Source: Maribacter sp. (GTDB lineage Bacteria; Bacteroidota; Bacteroidia; Flavobacteriales; Flavobacteriaceae). From it: a DNA stretch of 12,566 nucleotides. The position numbers and the translations under genes were made by a program. The notes under the pieces were generated by a model. That model had not been told where the DNA came from. It saw only the letters and a program-made list of their open reading frames with translations, and ran no database searches. This document shows, piece after piece, positions 1 to 7,932 of the stretch (its first letter is position 1; each line of letters starts with the position of its first letter). Where the stretch lies: the NCBI GenBank assembly GCA_030730545.1, contig JANQUX010000002.1, forward strand, positions 1 through 12,566, in the 5' to 3' direction.

Positions 1-183
1 TATCGGAAGATGCTCTAACATACCTTCAGACCAATCAGTTTTTTGAATGTATGCCAACACATCATCTTCTTCTTCAACAAAACTTTCAAAACCAGCTTCA
101 CCCAACTCTGCAATGAGAAGGTCTGAAGCTGGATCTTTAGGTTTTACCGTAAAACGGTATTCAATATATACTGTATCGCTCAT
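1..183 (-). CDS. prmA: Ribosomal protein L11 methyltransferase, N-terminal fragment (cut by window edge)
   Basis: Reading leftward from the ATG at 183-181, 61 codons are open to the window edge. The product begins MSDTVYIEYRF and continues with ELGEAGFESFVEEEDD and a YIQK segment, which is the N-terminal substrate-recognition domain of flavobacterial PrmA. PrmA trimethylates ribosomal protein L11 using S-adenosylmethionine. The SAM-binding Rossmann domain lies beyond the window, so the catalytic half cannot be checked. The start is 14 nt after the tpiA stop, so it is very probably the next gene of the same operon. No motif of the catalytic domain is visible; the call rests on N-terminal similarity and the tpiA-prmA order. 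Confidence 0.85.
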   Translation of the reverse strand, partial: MSDTVYIEYRFTVKPKDPASDLLIAELGEAGFESFVEEEDDVLAYIQKTDWSEGMLEHLPI

Positions 184-197
184 TTTAAATACTTCGC

Positions 198-947
198 TTA
201 AATAGCTTTAATAATCGCAATAAAATCGTCAGCCACTAAAGAGGCACCACCGATTAAACCACCGTCAACATCTGGTTTAGAAAAAATTTCCTCTGCATTA
301 CTTGGCTTAACACTACCACCGTAAAGAATAGTTACATTATTAGCTATAGTAGCATCAAATGCTTCTGAAATAGTTTTACGAATAAATGCATGCATTTCTT
401 GAGCTTGTTCAGGAGAAGCAGTCTCACCTGTACCAATTGCCCAAACCGGCTCATATGCCAAAACAATATTCGACCAAGCAGCTGGCTCTAAACTAAAAAG
501 TACATTCTTTAACTGACTTTCAACTAATTTAAAATGGTTACCAGATTTACGATCTTCTAATTCCTCACCGAAACAGAACATTACACGAATACCTTTATTT
601 AAAGCTGTAATAACTTTCTTTGAAAGTATTTCATCGCCTTCACCAAAATAAGCTCTTCTTTCTGAGTGTCCGATAATTGCGGTATCGATACCAATGTTCA
701 ATAACATATCTGCAGAAATCTCACCAGTAAATGCACCACTTTCGGCATAATGCATGTTCTGTGCAATAACTTCAATTTTAGAACTTTCTAAAGCACGTAC
801 GGCACTAGCCAAGTTTACATATGTTGGTGCAACCATAACCTCTGCATTCGTATCTGGCAATTTTGCCGCCAACTCTGCTAAAAGCGTTTCAGTTTCCTCC
901 AAATTCTTGTTCATTTTCCAGTTACCTGCTACTATCTTTGCTCTCAT
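198..947 (-). CDS. tpiA: Triosephosphate isomerase
   Basis: A 249-residue protein of normal family length. TpiA interconverts dihydroxyacetone phosphate and glyceraldehyde 3-phosphate in glycolysis and gluconeogenesis, as a cytoplasmic dimer. All key elements are present: the substrate-binding lysine in AGNWKMNK (K11), the catalytic histidine in IIGHSERR (H94), the catalytic base in AYEPVWAIGTG (E166, followed by the flexible loop), and the phosphate-binding YGGSVKP (209-215) and GLIGGASL (230-237) segments. It lies 39 nt after the DoxX/thioredoxin-like gene and 14 nt before prmA, with no terminator between them, so it is probably read as part of the 2638-to-left-edge operon. Nothing is unusual in the protein. 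Confidence 0.98.
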   Translation of the reverse strand: MRAKIVAGNWKMNKNLEETETLLAELAAKLPDTNAEVMVAPTYVNLASAVRALESSKIEVIAQNMHYAESGAFTGEISADMLLNIGIDTAIIGHSERRAYFGEGDEILSKKVITALNKGIRVMFCFGEELEDRKSGNHFKLVESQLKNVLFSLEPAAWSNIVLAYEPVWAIGTGETASPEQAQEMHAFIRKTISEAFDATIANNVTILYGGSVKPSNAEEIFSKPDVDGGLIGGASLVADDFIAIIKAI

Positions 948-986
948 GTTGTTTTATTTCTAATTATACTATTTCAGTTTAATATC

Positions 987-2084
987 TTAATTGAAGATTA
1001 AATCTTCTAAATCGTTGTAATGCACTTTTTGTTTTATGGTACCTTTTTCTAAAACCAATACTCCCGGGTTAGCCCTAACAATAGTCTTCAGAGTAGTCTC
1101 ATCAGTAAAGTAAAAATAAAAACCTAGGTTGTACTCTATTACCAAAGCATCAGTTTGATCTGGTCCAGAGGCTGACATACCTATTACTTTATATCCAGCT
1201 TTTATAGCTTTATCAGCTAGGGTTTTAATATTCTTGAATTCTTCTAAATTAGATTTTCTTAAATCGTAGGCTATGACCATAACCAATTTAGGCTCTTGCA
1301 ATAATGAACTTGCAAAATCTTCACCTTCTTGCTCTATGGTAAAATCATGAACAGGTGGTTCGTAACCCGCTTGAATCTCCTCTGTTTCAACATCTATAAA
1401 CTCACCTTCTACAGTTGGGTAGTCTCCATTACTAATATGAATTTCTTCAGTACCATTTACATTGAACTTCCATCTGTATTCAAAAACAGCTTTAGGCGCA
1501 TCATCTGGTGTACTCATACCATCTTCGATGTTCTTACCTATTTCATAGGGTCTAAAATCTATTACTGGCAAGTGATTTAATACATAATACACGTAACCAA
1601 CACAAGCCAAAAATGATGTTGCTAAAACTGTCGTCAAAGCTTTTGAATTTACTAACGGTGTAATATATTTTCTACCGGCATATATGATTAAAATTAGTAC
1701 TAAAAGCACCACATCTTTGGTAAAAGACTCCCAAGGTGTCAGCTTTATCGCATCGCCAAAACAGCCACAATCGGTTACTTTATTAAAGTATGCAGAGTAA
1801 AAGGTTAGAAATGTGAAGAACACAATCATAGCGATTAGCGTCCATATAGTAAATTTTCGTTTGTATCCCAGTATTAGCATAACACCAACCATGACTTCAA
1901 CAATAACCACTAAAATTGAAATTGCCAAAGCAAAAGGTGTTAGAAAAGGTAGATCTAGCACACCTTGACTAAAATATTCTTCTAACTTAAAAGAAAACCC
2001 AACAGGATCGTTCAGTTTTATAAATCCGCTTATAATAAAAAGTATACCAACAAAAATTCTTACGACACCTACTAAATACCTCAT
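987..2084 (-). CDS. DoxX/MauE-type membrane protein with C-terminal thioredoxin-like domain (BT_3928 family)
   Basis: A 365-residue inner-membrane protein. Residues 1-140 form a DoxX/MauE-like four-helix bundle, with hydrophobic segments near 5-22, 50-73, 78-98 and 123-136. A fifth hydrophobic stretch at about 150-168 leads into HLPVIDFRPYEIG. Between helices 3 and 4 is DCGCFGD (C106, C108), the cysteine motif typical of MauE-like redox proteins. Residues about 245-365 read as a thioredoxin-like fold (LVMVIAYDLRK, then KVIGMSASGPDQTDAL, then VRANPGVLVLEKG), but no CxxC is visible there. It matches the Bacteroidota BT_3928 family, whose function is not established; a role in disulfide or envelope redox chemistry is inference. 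It starts 8 nt after the DUF1599 stop and precedes tpiA by 39 nt. Confidence 0.85.
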   Translation of the reverse strand: MRYLVGVVRIFVGILFIISGFIKLNDPVGFSFKLEEYFSQGVLDLPFLTPFALAISILVVIVEVMVGVMLILGYKRKFTIWTLIAMIVFFTFLTFYSAYFNKVTDCGCFGDAIKLTPWESFTKDVVLLVLILIIYAGRKYITPLVNSKALTTVLATSFLACVGYVYYVLNHLPVIDFRPYEIGKNIEDGMSTPDDAPKAVFEYRWKFNVNGTEEIHISNGDYPTVEGEFIDVETEEIQAGYEPPVHDFTIEQEGEDFASSLLQEPKLVMVIAYDLRKSNLEEFKNIKTLADKAIKAGYKVIGMSASGPDQTDALVIEYNLGFYFYFTDETTLKTIVRANPGVLVLEKGTIKQKVHYNDLEDLIFN

Positions 2085-2092
2085 TCTTATTA

Positions 2093-2638
2093 TTATTTTG
2101 ATTCTGAGCCTAAATGTATCAATGCAAAAACAGCATAATTAATCATGTCTTGATAATTGGCATCTATGCCTTCGCTTACCAAAGTTTTACCTTTATTATC
2201 TTCTATCTGTTTTACTCGAAGTAATTTCTGTAAAATTAAATCTGTAAGAGAACTTACTCTCATATCTCGCCAAGCTTCACCATAATCATGGTTCTTGTTC
2301 AACATCAATTCTTTAGTAACTTTAATATGCTTTGCGTATAATTCTACGGCTTTTTCAGTATTTAGATCCGGCTGATCAACAACACCAAGTTCTAATTGAA
2401 TTAATGCCATTACCGAATAGTTTATAATCCCAATAAACTCTGAACGTTCACCTTCATCAACCTTTCGAACATCGTTCTCTTGAAGACTACGTATGCGTTG
2501 TGCCTTTATAAATATTTGATCTGTTAGCGACGGCAATCTTAAAATTCGCCATGCACTACCATAATCTGTCATTTTTTTCTGGAACAGATTTAAACAAACT
2601 TCAATAACCTCATCGTATTCCTTTGCCGTATCTAGCAT
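2093..2638 (-). CDS. DUF1599 protein made of two tandem repeats
   Basis: A 181-residue soluble, helical protein built from two copies of one domain. Copy 1 (about 5-82) carries DYGSAWRILRLPSLTD and IINYSVMALI; copy 2 (about 96-176) carries DYGEAWRDMRVSSLTD and MINYAVFALIHL. In both, DYGxAWR is followed by SLTDxI, a basic K..R(I/V)..Q helix and a closing NY..(M/F)ALI helix. This matches DUF1599 (PF07659), which I recall being grouped with nucleotide-modification-associated or MazG-like all-alpha proteins; the biochemical role is unknown. It is the first gene of the leftward operon and diverges from folP across 103 nt. I found no confident promoter in that gap. The ATG at 2638 is the natural start because repeat 1 begins straight after it. 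Confidence 0.88.
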   Translation of the reverse strand: MLDTAKEYDEVIEVCLNLFQKKMTDYGSAWRILRLPSLTDQIFIKAQRIRSLQENDVRKVDEGERSEFIGIINYSVMALIQLELGVVDQPDLNTEKAVELYAKHIKVTKELMLNKNHDYGEAWRDMRVSSLTDLILQKLLRVKQIEDNKGKTLVSEGIDANYQDMINYAVFALIHLGSESK

Positions 2639-2741
2639 GTAATTCTATCTAATTTGTGTAAATTTCGCTTAAAAAATTGTAACCATCAAGATTGGCGGTT
2701 TAAACTTGGAAAATGCCACAAATTCCTTTTAAAAATTGATA

Positions 2742-3566
2742 ATGACGATAAATTGCAACGGTAAACTTTTATCATTAGATCAGCCCAAGGTAATGGGCAT
2801 TTTGAATGTTACTCCTGATTCCTTTTTCGATGGCGGAAAATACAAAGACGAAAAGAGTATTCTAAATCAGGTTGACAAAATGCTAAACGAAGGCGCCACT
2901 TTCATTGACGTTGGCGCTTATAGCACTAGACCAGGTGCTCTAGAGGTTGATGAAGCTACAGAGTTAAAACGGATTGTACCTATTGTTGATTTAATTCTTA
3001 AGAATTTTCCAGACACCATACTCTCTATAGACACGTTTAGAAGTAGTGTTGTTAAAGAATGCATTGAAAATGGCGCTGCCATAATTAATGATATTTCTGC
3101 GGGATTGCAGGATGACAAAATGTTACCCACCGTAGCAAAATTACACGTACCATACATTATGATGCACATGCGCGGCACGCCACAAACCATGCAGCAAAAA
3201 ATAGATTATGAAGATGTTGTAAAAGAAGTTCTTTCATTTTTTTCTGAAAGATTAGTTGCAGCTAAGGCATTAGGAATAAAAGATATTATCATTGACCCAG
3301 GTTTTGGCTTTGCTAAAAATTTGCACCAAAACTACGAGCTCTTAAACCATATGGAAGTAATGAAAATCATTGAACACCCATTATTGGCAGGCATCAGCAG
3401 AAAATCGATGATTTATAAAACTTTAAACATAACTGCCGATCAAGCATTAAACGGTACAACGGCATTACATATGGTCTGCTTGCAAAAAGGGGCTAAAATT
3501 CTTAGAGTACATGACGTAAAAGAAGCCATGGAATGTGTAAAACTCTATGAACAATTAAATGCCTAA
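2742..3566 (+). CDS. folP: Dihydropteroate synthase
   Basis: FolP condenses 6-hydroxymethyl-7,8-dihydropterin pyrophosphate with p-aminobenzoate to give dihydropteroate, the sulfonamide-sensitive step of folate synthesis. The TIM-barrel signatures are all present in order: GILNVTPDSF, VGAYSTRPGA, SIDTFR, NDISAG, MHMRGTPQTMQ, DPGFGFAK, GISRKS and the closing RVHDV. I take the ATG at 2742 (274 residues). An in-frame TTG at 2736 would add two residues (MI) and is less likely. It is the first gene of a rightward group: cdaA follows after 54 nt without a terminator. Length and motifs are normal and nothing suggests an acquired resistance allele. Confidence 0.97.
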   Translation: MTINCNGKLLSLDQPKVMGILNVTPDSFFDGGKYKDEKSILNQVDKMLNEGATFIDVGAYSTRPGALEVDEATELKRIVPIVDLILKNFPDTILSIDTFRSSVVKECIENGAAIINDISAGLQDDKMLPTVAKLHVPYIMMHMRGTPQTMQQKIDYEDVVKEVLSFFSERLVAAKALGIKDIIIDPGFGFAKNLHQNYELLNHMEVMKIIEHPLLAGISRKSMIYKTLNITADQALNGTTALHMVCLQKGAKILRVHDVKEAMECVKLYEQLNA

Positions 3567-3620
3567 GTTTATATCTATTTGTTGTTATCAATTTTCTTAA
3601 TTTTACTAAAACGGTACTGA

Positions 3621-4406
3621 TTGGATTTTTTAAATTTTATTGACTTTAAGATTACGGATGTTTTAGACATCATATTTGTTGCCGTACTTCTATACTATAT
3701 CTACAAATTAGTTAGAGGATCGGTGGCCATCAATATTTTTATCGGGATTGTTATTGTCTGGGCTTTTTGGAAATTGACCGAATTGCTAGACATGCAAATG
3801 ATTAGCAGTATGGTCGGTGCATTTATGCAAGTCGGACTTATTGCCCTAATCATAGTTTTTCAACAAGAGATTAGAAAATTCCTTTTAATGATCGGCTCTA
3901 CAAATTTCGCAAATAAGAGAAACTTTGTAAAGCATTTCAAATTCTTAAAGCAAGAAGGTCTATCTACTGATACAGATGTTGATGCCATATTAAAAGCATG
4001 CGAGAAAATGGCTAGCACAAAAACAGGAGCTATTTTGGTTATCGAGCGCAGCAACTCCTTAGATTTTATAAAGAGCACGGGCGATCGAATGAATATCGAA
4101 ATTAACCAACCTATTCTTGAAAGTATTTTTTACAAAAACAGTACACTTCATGATGGTGCTGCTGTTATCGTTGGAAATTATATTGTTGCTACGAGAGTAA
4201 TTTTACCAGTTTCGAACGAGCGTAATATTCCGCTGCGTTTTGGATTACGACATAGAGCCGCAGTAGGAATAAGTGAAAAGACCGATGCCCTAAGCATCGT
4301 AGTAAGTGAAGAAACAGGATTGATATCTTATATTAAAAACGGAGAATTTGTTCTTTACGATTCCATTACCCAATTGGGGAATATGCTTAAACAAGATTTA
4401 ATATAG
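3621..4406 (+). CDS. cdaA: Diadenylate cyclase, CdaA type
   Basis: A 261-residue membrane enzyme that makes the second messenger c-di-AMP from two ATP. Three N-terminal membrane segments (about 12-31, 36-54, 66-81) are followed by FQQEIRKFLLMIG, the linker typical of CdaA, and then the DisA_N catalytic domain. That domain has DGA at 178-180 (metal and ATP binding) and RHR at 210-212, both needed for cyclase activity, so it looks active. The start is TTG at 3621: the preceding in-frame codon is TGA and the next ATG is past the membrane helices. The gene follows folP by 54 nt, and its TAG stop (4404-4406) shares one base with the GTG of the next gene. No cdaR or glmM is adjacent, unlike the Firmicute arrangement. 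Confidence 0.95.
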   Translation: MDFLNFIDFKITDVLDIIFVAVLLYYIYKLVRGSVAINIFIGIVIVWAFWKLTELLDMQMISSMVGAFMQVGLIALIIVFQQEIRKFLLMIGSTNFANKRNFVKHFKFLKQEGLSTDTDVDAILKACEKMASTKTGAILVIERSNSLDFIKSTGDRMNIEINQPILESIFYKNSTLHDGAAVIVGNYIVATRVILPVSNERNIPLRFGLRHRAAVGISEKTDALSIVVSEETGLISYIKNGEFVLYDSITQLGNMLKQDLI

Positions 4407-5185
4407 TGGAATGTAAAAACTGCCATACCAACCTAAGAACAGACTATAGTTTTTGTCCTGATTGTGGTGCTAAGGTTATACGTCACAGAATAACTTTAAA
4501 AAATTTAAGTTTCGATATTTTTGAAAGATATTTTAATTTAGATAACAGCTTTCTTAAAACATTTTTACATCTATTCTCAAAGCCAGAAGTAGTATTGAGT
4601 GGTTATATCTCAGGTACTCGAAAGAAATATTTGAATCCAATTAGTTATCTAGGTATAGCCTTAACCCTTTCTGGAATAACCGTTTTTTTGATTAAAAAAT
4701 TCTATGCGTCAAATATAGATTTTACGGGTGGGTCAAATAACATGAATCCTGAGTTTGCAGAAAAATATTCAGAATTTGTATTTGATTACAGCTCGTTTAT
4801 GTTTTTGATATATTTTCCTGTTTTAGCTTTACCAGCTTATCTACTTTTCAATAAAATAAAATACAACTTCTCAGAATACATTGTAGTTTTTATCTACATA
4901 ATGGCCCATTATAGCATAGTAACATTTCCAATAGGTATAGGTACTTTAGTTATTAATCCTGATTACTATGTGGAGATGAGTAAGCCACTTTTAGTTGCAA
5001 CACTTCTTTATTCAATTTATGTCTTACAAAGATTAAATAGATATTCAATTAAGAATCTATTGTGGAAATCAGTGATCTACCTATTTTTAGTTATTACAAT
5101 CTTCTTTATTACGATAATGGGTATAATGCTTATTTTAATGCTTACCGGAGTATTTAATTTAAATGATTTCGCACCTGTTAATTAA
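4406..5185 (+). CDS. DUF3667 protein: N-terminal zinc ribbon plus membrane domain
   Basis: A 259-residue protein. Residues 1-21 form a zinc ribbon with two CxxC pairs (C3/C6 and C17/C20, the latter CPDCG). Next is the DUF3667 core with RITLKNLSFDIFERYFNLD and GYISGTRKKYLNPISYL, then about five hydrophobic segments (roughly 80-98, 130-149, 157-178, 194-207, 222-247). Function is unknown; DUF3667 proteins are common in Bacteroidota. The start is GTG at 4406, overlapping the last base of the cdaA stop, which strongly suggests translational coupling. The frame has a TAA at 4388-4390 and no other start before the first zinc cysteines. It ends 103 nt from the convergent ABC transporter gene. A link to c-di-AMP signalling is inferred only from the gene overlap. 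Confidence 0.85.
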   Translation: MECKNCHTNLRTDYSFCPDCGAKVIRHRITLKNLSFDIFERYFNLDNSFLKTFLHLFSKPEVVLSGYISGTRKKYLNPISYLGIALTLSGITVFLIKKFYASNIDFTGGSNNMNPEFAEKYSEFVFDYSSFMFLIYFPVLALPAYLLFNKIKYNFSEYIVVFIYIMAHYSIVTFPIGIGTLVINPDYYVEMSKPLLVATLLYSIYVLQRLNRYSIKNLLWKSVIYLFLVITIFFITIMGIMLILMLTGVFNLNDFAPVN

Positions 5186-5288
5186 TAAGCATTTCATTTA
5201 ACGTAGGTAATTTTCAAGAAAATCTTAATTTTTTAAACAAATTTATATAGCATTTTTCACTGACACATTTCAAAAAATGGTACCGTAA

Positions 5289-7055
5289 TTAAGCTACTTC
5301 CTCAGATAAGAATTGAGCCTCGTATAAATTACTATAGTAACCGCCTTTTTTAAGTAGTTGTTTGTGTGTGCCGGTTTCTACGATATTACCCGCATCCATC
5401 ACAATAATTTTATCGGCTTTTTTAATCGTAGCCAAACGGTGGGCAATAACTATAGAAGTTCTCCCTTGCGTAATTTTATCTGTCGCCGACTGTATTAATT
5501 GTTCAGAATATGTATCTACAGATGATGTAGCCTCATCTAAAATAAGAATACTTGGGTTACTAACATAAGCCCGTAAAAATGCAATTAATTGACGCTGACC
5601 ACTAGAAAGCATGGTGCCTCGCTCTTTTACATTATACTGATAACCACCTGGCAAACTCGTTATAAACTCGTCTACACCAATAGCTTTAGCTGCATTCTCA
5701 ATATCAGAAACACTTATCGCAGGGTTTTTTAGAGAAATATTATTGGCAATCGTATCGGCAAACAAAAAAACATCTTGCAACACCACGGCAATGTGCGTGC
5801 GTAATGATGATAAATCGTACTCTTTAATATCTACGCCATCAACCAAGATAGCGCCAGAATTAATCTCGTAAAACCTGTTCAATAAATTTATAATCGTACT
5901 CTTACCTGCACCTGTAGCACCTACAATAGCAACTGTTTCTCCTGCTTTTACATCAAATGAAATTCCGTGTAAAACCTCTTCATCTTCTAAGTACCCAAAA
6001 CGAACATCATCAAATTTGATATCACCATTAACTACATCTTTCTCAAAAGAACCTACATTTTGTATGTGGCTATCGGTATCTAAAATTTTAAAAACTCTGT
6101 TAGCGGCAACCATCCCCATTTGTAGGGTATTAAATTTATCGGCAATTTGACGAAGTGGTCTAAAAAGCAAATCGATCAACATAATAAAAGCGAAAATTGT
6201 ACCTGCTATATCCGTAGAAATATTGGCAACATTTTGCAATCCGCCGTACCAAACAATTAATCCGACCGTAAGTGAAGAAACAATTTCAGCAATCGGGAAG
6301 AAAATGGAGTTATACCAAACTGTTTTCAACCAGGCTTTTTTATGCTTTTCGTTAATTTCTCTAAACTTTTCGCTTTCTATTTTTTCTCGGGTAAATAGCT
6401 GTACTATTTTCATACCCGTAATACGTTCTTGTACAAATGAATTCAGGTTAGAAACCTCTGCCCTAACTTCTGTAAAAGCCACTTTCATAGCTTTTTGAAA
6501 CCATCTTGTAGCATACATAATTATTGGTAACAGCGCAAAAACGATTAAAGCGAGTTTCCAATTTATAAATAGCATAACAATAGCAGCAACTACCATTTTC
6601 AGCAAATCTGCAACAATAACGAAAAATCCTTGACTGAATATCTCACCTATTCGCTGCATATCTGCAACGGCTCTCGTTACCAACACGCCCAATGATGAAT
6701 TATCGAAATACTTCATTCTAAAAGAAAGCATTTTCTTGAAGAGACTTATACGAATATCTTTAATAACAGATTCGCCTAACCAGTTTGCATAATAATTAAA
6801 AGCTAGCTGACAAATTACTTGACCAAGTAACACCACCAACATAGCAATGGTTAAGTTAAGCAACATTTCTGCATTGCTTTCTTTTATGGCTTCATCAATA
6901 ATTTTCTTGACAATTAGGGGAGTAAGAATCGCAAAACAAGACAATAATATGGCAGCCAAAGCAACGCCATAAAAAGTGATTTTGTACGGTTTTGTATAGG
7001 CGAGTAAGCGTTTAAAAAGACGAGTGTCAAATGCTTTGCCAGAATCCTTATCCAT
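5289..7055 (-). CDS. ABC exporter half-transporter (fused permease and ATPase, MsbA/LmrA type)
   Basis: A 588-residue protein with a six-helix exporter permease (about 20-320) followed by an ATPase domain (about 345-580), the usual layout of a homodimeric or heterodimeric type IV exporter. ATPase motifs are complete: Walker A GATGAGKST (379-387), signature LSSGQ (483-487, where the commonest form is LSGGQ), Walker B ILILDEAT with D507/E508, and the switch histidine in IAHRL (H539). The substrate cannot be read from sequence; lipid, lipopolysaccharide precursor or drug export are all possible. Its ATG lies inside the 3' end of truA (8-nt overlap, ATGGATAA), so the two are co-transcribed and probably coupled. 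With an intact catalytic glutamate it could work as a homodimer. Confidence 0.93.
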   Translation of the reverse strand: MDKDSGKAFDTRLFKRLLAYTKPYKITFYGVALAAILLSCFAILTPLIVKKIIDEAIKESNAEMLLNLTIAMLVVLLGQVICQLAFNYYANWLGESVIKDIRISLFKKMLSFRMKYFDNSSLGVLVTRAVADMQRIGEIFSQGFFVIVADLLKMVVAAIVMLFINWKLALIVFALLPIIMYATRWFQKAMKVAFTEVRAEVSNLNSFVQERITGMKIVQLFTREKIESEKFREINEKHKKAWLKTVWYNSIFFPIAEIVSSLTVGLIVWYGGLQNVANISTDIAGTIFAFIMLIDLLFRPLRQIADKFNTLQMGMVAANRVFKILDTDSHIQNVGSFEKDVVNGDIKFDDVRFGYLEDEEVLHGISFDVKAGETVAIVGATGAGKSTIINLLNRFYEINSGAILVDGVDIKEYDLSSLRTHIAVVLQDVFLFADTIANNISLKNPAISVSDIENAAKAIGVDEFITSLPGGYQYNVKERGTMLSSGQRQLIAFLRAYVSNPSILILDEATSSVDTYSEQLIQSATDKITQGRTSIVIAHRLATIKKADKIIVMDAGNIVETGTHKQLLKKGGYYSNLYEAQFLSEEVA

Positions 7056-7797
7056 TCTTTAAAATAGTATTGGGGTAAACAATAGAGGTCAAATATAATC
7101 CTTTTGCAGGAACAGAAACGCCTGCTTTTGTTCTATCCTTGCTTTTTAATATGGTATTAACATAGTCTGCAGGGTATTTACCCAATCCCACATTAATTAA
7201 TGTTCCGACAATGGCCCTAACCATATTACGCAGAAATCGGTCTGCTGTAATCGTAAAAACAAGTTTATCATTTTTTAGCTCCCATTTTGCCTCTCTTAGG
7301 TCGCAAATATTAGTGTACACATCTGTATTTGACTTTGAAAAACATTCAAAATCCTTTTTACCCAACAACAGTACCGCGGCACTATTCATCTGAGCTATGT
7401 CCAAGTCTTTCTTTACAAAATGAGCCAAATCTGTAGAAAAAGGGTCTTTCTTTTTATCGATATGATATTCATAAGTTCTTGCAGTGGCATGAAAACGTGC
7501 ATGTGCATCATCTTCTACTTCAAAAATTCGATCAACCGCAATATCATTTGGCAAAAAAGAATTTAGCCTAAAAATATATTCAGGTATATTATTCAAGCTG
7601 TCAATATCGAAATGCGCGTACATCTCATTGGCATGAACACCGGTATCTGTGCGACCGGCACCCATAAGCGAAACAGGTAAATTTAAGAGTTTAGACATGC
7701 CGTTCTCAAGCACTTCTTGAACAGTTATAGCATTGGGCTGATTTTGCCAGCCATGATAAGCTTTACCGAAGTATGAAAATTGAATGAAGAATCTCAA
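7048..7797 (-). CDS. truA: tRNA pseudouridine synthase A
   Basis: A 249-residue TruA, which converts uridines 38-40 in the anticodon arm of many tRNAs to pseudouridine. The catalytic aspartate is D51 in GAGRTDTGVHA; YHGWQNQPN near the N-terminus and FLRNMVRAIVGTL in the C-terminal half are also diagnostic. The start codon is TTG at 7797 (product begins MRFFIQFSYFGKAYHGW). The upstream frame runs into a TAG with no ATG or GTG, and the family N-terminus aligns here. A TACCTTTG promoter element lies 26 nt upstream. The gene overlaps the ABC exporter start by 8 nt and diverges from the metallophosphoesterase across 135 nt. Confidence 0.96.
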   Translation of the reverse strand: MRFFIQFSYFGKAYHGWQNQPNAITVQEVLENGMSKLLNLPVSLMGAGRTDTGVHANEMYAHFDIDSLNNIPEYIFRLNSFLPNDIAVDRIFEVEDDAHARFHATARTYEYHIDKKKDPFSTDLAHFVKKDLDIAQMNSAAVLLLGKKDFECFSKSNTDVYTNICDLREAKWELKNDKLVFTITADRFLRNMVRAIVGTLINVGLGKYPADYVNTILKSKDRTKAGVSVPAKGLYLTSIVYPNTILKNG

Positions 7798-7822
7798 AAG
7801 TATGTGCTAGTTTTGTACTTCA

Positions 7823-7830
7823 CAAAGGTA
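7823..7830 (-). promoter_or_regulatory. Bacteroidota-type -7 element upstream of truA
   Basis: On the minus strand the octamer TACCTTTG fits the Bacteroidota sigma-A -7 consensus TAnnTTTG exactly. It sits 25 nt before the truA TTG, giving an expected leader of about 20 nt. I could not see a good TTTG-type -33 box at the usual distance, so the call rests on one element and its position. Confidence 0.45.
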
Positions 7831-7932
7831 TTAAAAAGGATACGTTTTAACATTCGATCTAGCAAAGTCAACTAAGAATATCAATTACTCGATAAAACGA
7901 ATCTATTTTCCCAATCAAATTGAAATCTAAAA

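Noticed and set aside
993..1007. GAAGAT-TAA-ATCTTC palindrome at the end of the DoxX/thioredoxin-like gene
   Set aside because: It is a short A/T-rich repeat inside coding sequence with no T tract; chance occurrence is the simplest explanation, and the operon should read through.
2736..2741. TTG at 2736 as the folP start
   Set aside because: It adds only two residues directly before an ATG at 2742, and the ATG is the ordinary choice. Neither has a ribosome binding site to decide between them.
5210..5231. ATTTTC-AA-GAAAAT inverted repeat followed by T residues in the gap between the convergent DUF3667 and ABC transporter genes, as a possible terminator
   Set aside because: The stem is purely short and A/T rich with an almost absent loop, so it would be very weak. 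No convincing terminator is visible for either gene in this 103-nt gap.
5592..5609. LSSGQ in place of LSGGQ in the ABC transporter as a sign of a degenerate ATPase
   Set aside because: LSSGQ is a common functional variant, and the Walker A, Walker B glutamate and switch histidine are all intact.
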